Assembly (NCBI GenBank): GCA_965242745.1
Contig: CBDETG010000003.1
Location: forward strand, 1-25,649
Direction: 5' to 3'
Source of the DNA: JABAAI01 sp965242745
GTDB lineage: Bacteria > Spirochaetota > Leptospiria > Leptospirales > Leptonemataceae
DNA: 25,649 nt
In this document: positions 20,668 through 25,649 of the stretch, piece after piece
Position numbering within the stretch: the first letter of the stretch is position 1
Layout of the letters: every line of letters begins with the position of its first letter
Made by a program: the position numbers and the translations under genes
The notes under the pieces: model-generated
The model's input: only the letters and a program-made list of their open reading frames with translations
Databases searched by the model: none
Told to the model about the DNA's origin: nothing

Positions 20668-20922
20668 ATGGCGCATAAAAAGGGCGGCGGCTCTACCAGA
20701 AATGGCCGCGATTCACAATCAAAGCGCTTAGGCGTGAAAGTCTACGGAGGGCATGCTGTACGCGCAGGTTCCATTATCCTAAGGCAGAGAGGAACGCAAG
20801 TGCATCCGGGACACAACGCAGCTATGGGGCGGGATCATACTATTTTTGCTTTGAAGGATGGTGTCGTGCAGTTTGGGTATATGAGTTCTAAGAAACGCCG
20901 TGTAAGCGTTGTCCTTCCATAA
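20668..20922 (+). CDS. rpmA: 50S ribosomal protein L27
   Basis: An 84-aa product beginning MAHKKGGGSTRNGRDSQSKR, the functional N-terminus that reaches the peptidyl transferase centre. LGVKVYGGHAVRAGSIILRQ and RGTQVHPGHNAAMGRDHTIF are conserved, and the length is normal. An in-frame TAG upstream (20641-20643), with no start codon between it and the ATG, excludes a Prp-cleavable leader. AAGGAG lies about 14 nt before the ATG and GAGAAG is nearer. obgE, its common follower, is absent here. Confidence 0.96.
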   Translation: MAHKKGGGSTRNGRDSQSKRLGVKVYGGHAVRAGSIILRQRGTQVHPGHNAAMGRDHTIFALKDGVVQFGYMSSKKRRVSVVLP

Positions 20923-20958
20923 GCGAGGAAAGCAGCCAGTGGCATGAGTCTGCGTCTG

Positions 20959-21384
20959 CTATTCTAAATAAGCTTTGAGTGGACCTAAGAAAGAGGCGGC
21001 CCAAAGTTCATTTTGTATATCACGCAGCTTACGGCTGGGAATGTCTTTATGTTCCATTTGGACAAGCGTGCCTCTGCTTACGCTCTCAAGGCGCCAGCTT
21101 ACTAAGGATTCCATTTTGTGCGCAAGCCAGTCCTTGTGGCGCAGAGTGTGTACTAAGCGTGAGGGCCATTCTATTTCCCTAATATTGCCATATATTTCTC
21201 CGTCCCATAGAGATATTTCCCCATCTATTTTTGCTTGGACACGGGCCGGGCCGCCGCCCCACTCGTCTATGATCGCAGCTATGCTCAGCGCTTCGAATAC
21301 CTTGGCGGGCTCCGCTTTGATCGTTAGTTTGTAATAGATGCTCAAATCTCTTTGCAGAGGCTTTTGATGAATCGTTCTTAGCAT
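20959..21384 (-). CDS. SRPBCC/AHSA1-like protein
   Basis: A 141-aa protein from ATG 21382-21384; a TTG at 21414 would add ten residues. The fold of the START/SRPBCC superfamily is suggested by KLTIKAEPAKVFEALSIAAI (first strand and the AHSA1-type helix), IDEWGGGPARVQAKIDGEIS (the W-x-x-G turn of AHSA1-like proteins), then NIREIEWPSRLVHTLRHKDW and a C-terminal helix LRDIQNELWA. Members bind hydrophobic ligands or chaperones in the cytosol; no specific ligand can be named. It converges on rpmA. Intact. Confidence 0.75.
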   Translation of the reverse strand: MLRTIHQKPLQRDLSIYYKLTIKAEPAKVFEALSIAAIIDEWGGGPARVQAKIDGEISLWDGEIYGNIREIEWPSRLVHTLRHKDWLAHKMESLVSWRLESVSRGTLVQMEHKDIPSRKLRDIQNELWAASFLGPLKAYLE

Positions 21385-21574
21385 ATATAAAAGGCTATCG
21401 ACAATCCAGCTCAATAAGACAAGACAAAAATATATACATTCAGTTGAAGAAATGTTTCTGCATCTATGGGGCCAGACCTGATGATCTCCCGGCGCAATGG
21501 CGCCTGTGCTTTAGACTTAGACGCCAGCCTGCAGCGCCTTTGCTTCTGGAGCTAAAACACCACTGAGTAAGAGT

Positions 21575-24043
21575 ATGGCTTTTGATTTTTTACAAACTGT
21601 AAAAAAACAATCTCTTCCTGCTGGAAGAATACTGGTAGAGGCGGGAAAAAAAGTCAATCATCTCATTGTGCTGCACAAGGGCAGCTTGTGGGCATCCAAA
21701 CCCAAGCAGAAAGAACAGAAATTACGTCTTTACCAACTGCCCGGAGTGTCCAGTCCAGGATTGTCTGCTCTTGTGCAGGATAGAGAATCTCCCATAAGTT
21801 ATGTGACAGCAGCGCCAAGTTCAGTCAGCGTCTTCCCAGCCGTGTCTTCTAAATTGCGGGATATGATCAAAGGGAAGCTGGATTTGGCATTTCTCATGGC
21901 GCAAAGTCTTCTCAATGAGACCTATAAAAGCTACCAAATCATCCATAAATTGGCCTTTCTCAGCATGTATATACGAAAAGTGACGGATAATATGTCATTG
22001 GCCTATAAATGCTGCATGCCTTCTCTCTTTACAACTGACAAGATAGCTAAGCAGCATGGTTTTGACCCTGTGATGCTGAGCGCACGGGCCTGCGTTGCTG
22101 CATTCGAAAGCAGTGGAGGGCAATATCCAGAAAGTTTTCAATCTACATGGCTCCAGACTGACAAGAGTCAGCTGCTGCATACAGATTATCATTTCCATAG
22201 TCAATTTGACCATACAGCCTTTCAACTCTACCGCAGAATGCTTGCCCTGCCTATGGCGCTTCAGAGTAGTATATATAAAACGGATATGGCTATACTGGAT
22301 TCCCTTATAGTGCGGCTTGCGCGTTTTGTGGATCAAAATCTTAGTGAAATTCATACCCTTGACCAAATTATAGAAATAGGCCTGGCGGATTTACTGGAAG
22401 GGGAATATTCTTATATGAAAAAGTTTTACGATCTCTACACAAGCGGCGCAGATATAAAGCAAAAAGAAATTCACGCAATTGTCGTTTTTTTCTATCGCAG
22501 CCTCCAACTGATACTTAGAGAATACCAAAACCTAAGGCAGGGCTCCTATGATTATGGCCAGGCGCTTCTAAAAAAACTGGGGCTTAGCATTGCATCCCAA
22601 AAGGCTTCTTCTGTAGCGCTCCAAGATCAGAAAGAAGAAGCCACAAAAGCAGGCCCTGATGGAAGCGCAATACGCAATCACTTACAAAACAGTCCCACTA
22701 GAATCTTATCTCTTCTGGATATAGGCGCAAGGGAAGGCAAAATACTACTAGAGAGTTTAAAGCAGTTGAAAAGCTTCGATACCCCCATAGACAGCAATCC
22801 TGAAGCGCGTAGATTGCGAAAAAGATTTGCGGAGATGTACTGGCAAGTATGGGCTAAGGCCTACAGTCTCGCCCAGGCGCAGCAAGCAAAGCATGCAAAG
22901 CTGGACCTGATGCTTGCTTTAATGCTGCGATTTGCTTTCTTTGATGAAGAAATGCTTGATGATACGCATTTGGCCTTTCTTTATACGCACCTGAACGAAA
23001 ATTCTGATTCTTCTTATCCCATTTTGCATATTAAGGAGTGGTTGGCTAAGGTGCAAAATGGCGAGGAAGAACCTTCCATCAACGACTTAGGCCAGCTCTA
23101 TTTAGAACAGCTCAAAAAAGAAAATCCAGATGCCCAATGGAGACGTCTGCCTGATGTGCCCCTTGATTACAATACGCCTCAGAAACGTATTACAAATGAG
23201 ATCACGCAATTTGTAGCTCCGAATGTGCGTCTCACCAGCGGCTCTGCCATGTCTTTTTTGCCTATACTCAATCGCTATCAGCTGATTCTCCCGATAGCAA
23301 AGGCCTATGTCAGCCCCTCCCTGCTGGCGCAAAAGATACAGGAAATTCTTAGCATTGATTATACTGCTTTCTACCGCGAGATACTCGTAAATGATGAAGA
23401 AAAGTCTATACTGAAAGAGTTTGTCCGACAAGAAGTAGCGCCGTATTTTATTCTGCTCCCTTCCTGCGGGACAAAGATCATGATGTGGCAAGAGCTGGCA
23501 GGACGCAATAAAAGTTCACGAGGACGTATTGCTGTGCCCATGTTTGCTACTGCCGATCTATTTACAATTCTACTCCAAGCTGTGGCCGCCTTCCGTTGGG
23601 AGCTTAGCAAAACGATTCTAGGAGCAGATTGGAATAATGTAGGTCAAGCTTCTCTTACGGCAGAGTATACCGATTATGTACAGTTTTACAAGAAAAACCG
23701 CAATCTCTCTTCTGAAACAAAGGAACAGCTGAGCAGCACATTTAAAAGATTTCGCTTTGACCGCGAGCGCTTTGCAAACGATTATGTAAGTTGGATCAAA
23801 TATGAAAGCCAAGGTATACTCAAAGTAAATAAGGTAGTACGCTCTATATTGTATCGCCATGTCCCCTTTAGCAAAGACATACGCAGGAAAATGGGAAAGA
23901 TGCCTGCTTTCACAGAATTAGAAAACCGTTTTCGTAATTTACAGCTGAAGCAACTCAAGAGCTTGGAAATACGCTATAGAAAATATGGGGATGCCTTACC
24001 TGACTTGCTCAAAAAACATATGTCTCTATACGAAACTTCATAA
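21575..24043 (+). CDS. Large protein with N-terminal cyclic-nucleotide-binding-like domain
   Basis: An 822-aa cytosolic protein, no membrane segment. Residues about 1-120 fit a CNB-like beta-roll (LPAGRILVEAGKKVNHLIVL, then HKGSLWASKP), but the phosphate-binding cassette (FGE...RxA) of true cAMP binders is not seen, so nucleotide binding is doubtful. The remaining 700 residues are largely helical and unlike any enzyme I recognise. The size and arrangement are similar to a conserved treponemal protein annotated as cyclic nucleotide-binding (TP0089-like, from memory). Candidate roles in signalling or structure are inference. GAGTAAGAGT before the ATG gives a modest ribosome site. Intact, with a long open frame and good codon use. 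Confidence 0.75.
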   Translation: MAFDFLQTVKKQSLPAGRILVEAGKKVNHLIVLHKGSLWASKPKQKEQKLRLYQLPGVSSPGLSALVQDRESPISYVTAAPSSVSVFPAVSSKLRDMIKGKLDLAFLMAQSLLNETYKSYQIIHKLAFLSMYIRKVTDNMSLAYKCCMPSLFTTDKIAKQHGFDPVMLSARACVAAFESSGGQYPESFQSTWLQTDKSQLLHTDYHFHSQFDHTAFQLYRRMLALPMALQSSIYKTDMAILDSLIVRLARFVDQNLSEIHTLDQIIEIGLADLLEGEYSYMKKFYDLYTSGADIKQKEIHAIVVFFYRSLQLILREYQNLRQGSYDYGQALLKKLGLSIASQKASSVALQDQKEEATKAGPDGSAIRNHLQNSPTRILSLLDIGAREGKILLESLKQLKSFDTPIDSNPEARRLRKRFAEMYWQVWAKAYSLAQAQQAKHAKLDLMLALMLRFAFFDEEMLDDTHLAFLYTHLNENSDSSYPILHIKEWLAKVQNGEEEPSINDLGQLYLEQLKKENPDAQWRRLPDVPLDYNTPQKRITNEITQFVAPNVRLTSGSAMSFLPILNRYQLILPIAKAYVSPSLLAQKIQEILSIDYTAFYREILVNDEEKSILKEFVRQEVAPYFILLPSCGTKIMMWQELAGRNKSSRGRIAVPMFATADLFTILLQAVAAFRWELSKTILGADWNNVGQASLTAEYTDYVQFYKKNRNLSSETKEQLSSTFKRFRFDRERFANDYVSWIKYESQGILKVNKVVRSILYRHVPFSKDIRRKMGKMPAFTELENRFRNLQLKQLKSLEIRYRKYGDALPDLLKKHMSLYETS

Positions 24044-24051
24044 CGGCAAAT

Positions 24052-24102
24052 CATAGGCATTGGTCTGGCGCAAACGACACGGCAAGGCATAGGCATTGCC
24101 GT
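24052..24102. repeat. Left inverted-repeat cluster flanking the Rpn gene
   Basis: CATAGGCATTGGTCT (24052-24066) and GCAAGGCATAGGCATTG (24082-24098) are two diverged copies. Both have inverse counterparts within 25194-25214 on the other side of the Rpn gene. ACGGCAA/TTGCCGT (24079-24085 and 24096-24102) also makes a hairpin between the convergent genes; no T run follows, so it is not a good terminator. Confidence 0.55.
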
Positions 24103-24111
24103 CAAGATACA

Positions 24112-25065
24112 TTAAATCAAGCCCGCTTCTCTGAGCTGGGCTCCAGTGAGGCCAGTCATCTCAGTAATGTCAGAAAGGGGGTAGCCTTTGGATAGCATAA
24201 GACGAGCTGTCGCAATGGCTTTCTTTTGCTCACCTTTTTCAATACCCTGCTCAATACCTTGCTCAATGCCTTTTTCAATACCTTGCTCAATGCCCTGCTC
24301 AATGCCTTTCTTTTCAAGTTGTTCTGCGATGGTCATAACGCGTTCCCCTGCTTCTTTTGATATATATTTATCTGCAAATTCAACAATGATCTCAATCTCT
24401 AATAACTCCACACTCTGTATAAAATAGCGAAGTAAAATTTCAACTAATTTTTTATCCTTCTGTTTATGTAAGCTGCGTAGATAATTCTGAAACAGCGCTT
24501 CCAAGTGTTCCTTTTTTGATAAATACCAGATTTCTTTTAGACTAGCAAGAAAAGCCTGCATGCGTGGAGGATACTGTTGGATATTAGCTGTGGGAGAAAG
24601 ATCAATAAGTTCATATGTGAAGTCTGGAATGTATTTGCGAAGTGGATTTGATAAGTCGTCGGGAATATCTAAAAGATCAGAAAAAGCCCGCACCACCTTC
24701 CATTTCTGCTGACCATGATACAAGACGATGGGAATTACGACAGTGCGGGGTTTTTTGTCGCTGTAAATTGCTGCAAGATAGCTAAGAAGCTGGCAAAGTA
24801 CTGTTTTCTCAGGATGCGATTTATGCTCTATTAAAGCATAAATACGAATACTTTCCTTTTGCTTGTGCGGAATACTAAAAAGCAGATCAGTGAAGCGTTC
24901 GCGGTCTTTGGCGTCAATGAATGAGCCCTGTTCCATCTTGAGCTTAGTAAAATCAAGCTTGTCTGCAATAGCTTTATCAAGCGTGTTTTGCAGCAGGTCA
25001 ATGGCATATTTTTTCTCAGATAGAACGCGTTTTACTACAATGTCATGTTGATTTGTTTGAGGCAT
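24112..25065 (-). CDS. Rpn-family recombination-promoting nuclease / putative transposase
   Basis: A 317-aa protein of the Rpn (PF04754, transposase_31) group of PD-(D/E)XK nucleases. Its active-site pattern is D60 (RERFTDLLFSI), then E80-x-K82 (IYALIEHKSHPEK), followed by LCQLLSYLAAIY and the VVIPIVLYHG strand. The family is known from E. coli RpnA to promote RecA-independent recombination. The C-terminus carries GIEQGIEQGIEKG-type repeats coded by six 12-bp units and a final helical segment (LSDITEMTGLTGAQLREAGL). The ATG at 25063-25065 lacks a clear Shine-Dalgarno. Inverted repeats flank it, suggesting a mobile unit. Intact. Confidence 0.88.
   Translation of the reverse strand: MPQTNQHDIVVKRVLSEKKYAIDLLQNTLDKAIADKLDFTKLKMEQGSFIDAKDRERFTDLLFSIPHKQKESIRIYALIEHKSHPEKTVLCQLLSYLAAIYSDKKPRTVVIPIVLYHGQQKWKVVRAFSDLLDIPDDLSNPLRKYIPDFTYELIDLSPTANIQQYPPRMQAFLASLKEIWYLSKKEHLEALFQNYLRSLHKQKDKKLVEILLRYFIQSVELLEIEIIVEFADKYISKEAGERVMTIAEQLEKKGIEQGIEQGIEKGIEQGIEQGIEKGEQKKAIATARLMLSKGYPLSDITEMTGLTGAQLREAGLI
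24240..24311 (-). repeat. Six 12-bp tandem repeats in the Rpn gene
   Basis: Plus-strand units CAATACCTTGCT, CAATGCCTTTTT and similar encode (G)IEQ/(G)IEK. This is a frequent feature of Rpn C-termini. The unit length keeps frame, so copy number can vary harmlessly. Confidence 0.85.
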
Positions 25066-25193
25066 ATTCTGATGGGAGCATTTGCTTGGTTTTTTGTAAC
25101 TGCAAGCAATTTATGATTAGGCTGGGCGAGATATATTTGGCGCTATATATTCATGCTTGCGATGGCCAAAGGCGCCCTCAGCGGCACTGCGGC

Positions 25194-25214
25194 AGACCAA
25201 TGCCTATGCCTTGC
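25194..25214. repeat. Right inverted repeat flanking the Rpn gene
   Basis: Contains AGACCAATGCCTATG and CAATGCCTATGCCTTGC overlapped. These are the inverse complements of 24052-24066 (15 bp) and 24082-24098 (17 bp). Confidence 0.55.
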
Positions 25215-25249
25215 ACTGGATTGTTCTGGTATGTAACGCACGCAGAGCG

Positions 25250-25649
25250 CCTGCGCCTCCTATTTCTCCGGGCACCGCAGTCAACAGAAACCCCCGCCGC
25301 GGGCCACAAACGCCCCCTACTTCCATCCCCGCCCTCGTCAGCAGAAACCCCCGCCGCTTATTCCTATCCTCGCCCTAGTCAGCAGAGCTAACGCGACATA
25401 ATCCTGCGCCGAGACGCCATTTATTACAAGACCGCCGCTGTCAGCAAAAGCAACGCTACATTATCACAACAACGCCAGACGCCGCTTACTACCAACCCCG
25501 CCGCAGTCAATCCTACGGCGTCCCCGGGCTTCACGGGGGCCCAAACGCCCCCTACTTCCAGCCCCGCCCTCGTCAGCAGAGCCCCCGCCGCTTATTCCTA
25601 TCCTCGCCCTAGTCAGCAGAGCTAACGCGACATAATGCGCGCCCAGACT
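25250..25649. repeat. G/C-rich dispersed/tandem repeat region to the window end
   Basis: No credible gene. Bases 25307-25402 and 25542-25636 are near-identical direct copies of about 95 bp (one-base length difference), each containing CGCCCTAGTCAGCAGAGC and ending AACGCGACATAAT. Shorter blocks (CCGCAGTCAA, GTCAGCAGAGC, CTTACTACCAACC) recur between them. The composition is much richer in C than neighbouring genes. A diverged inverted copy lies at 13685-13858. The stretch 25066-25193 shows nothing recognisable. Confidence 0.75.

Noticed and set aside
25053..25391. 112-codon Pro/Ala-rich plus-strand ORF
   Set aside because: It is a translation of the G/C-rich repeats; the same repeats elsewhere contain stops, and no start signal is present.

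Overview
Most likely a spirochaete chromosome segment, genus not determinable from sequence alone. The evidence is a convergence of family-level cues. rplU, a Prp/YsxB-type protease and rpmA lie in that order (19867-20922). There is a CheX-type CheY-P phosphatase next to a CheY. An 822-aa protein with an N-terminal cyclic-nucleotide-binding-like fold resembles large proteins I associate with treponemes, and a ZapB-like coiled-coil protein has an acidic tail. LpxC implies a lipid A-bearing outer membrane.

Layout. 1-1911 is a decaying accessory island: a DNA methyltransferase with a frameshifted GIY-YIG tail, a restriction-modification controller (C) protein with a textbook C-box, and the remnant of an SDH-family serine proteinase. 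1913-3001 (minus strand) holds serine acetyltransferase and a small lipoprotein. 3082-3587 is an IS30-type relic. 3770-5613 carries cheX-cheY and then an A/T-rich pair of unknown genes. 5595-8401 (minus strand) encodes an ammonium transporter fused to a PAS-like/Hpt/CheA-type kinase, broken by a 24-nt G tract. 8640-9593 is lpxC.

9868-17467 is a surface and membrane accessory region. It contains a giant GLUG-repeat lipoprotein (frameshifted), a second IS30 relic, and a cluster of three related transmembrane/coiled-coil proteins interleaved with a YwqK/MORN-like repeat lipoprotein. 17711-24043 is mostly housekeeping: ZapB-like protein, SppA, L21, Prp, L27, an SRPBCC protein and the CNB protein. 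24052-25214 is an Rpn-type (PD-(D/E)XK) putative transposase flanked by short inverted repeats. The window ends in a G/C-rich repeat region that has a diverged inverted copy at 13685-13858.

How the genes may work together. CheX and CheY could be the output module of the ammonium-sensing kinase encoded convergently nearby; this is inference. The G tract could switch that sensor on and off. The housekeeping genes are all intact. Nearly every frameshift or stop falls in accessory or surface genes, often at A or G runs, so either phase variation and gene decay or homopolymer sequencing error must be separated using reads.
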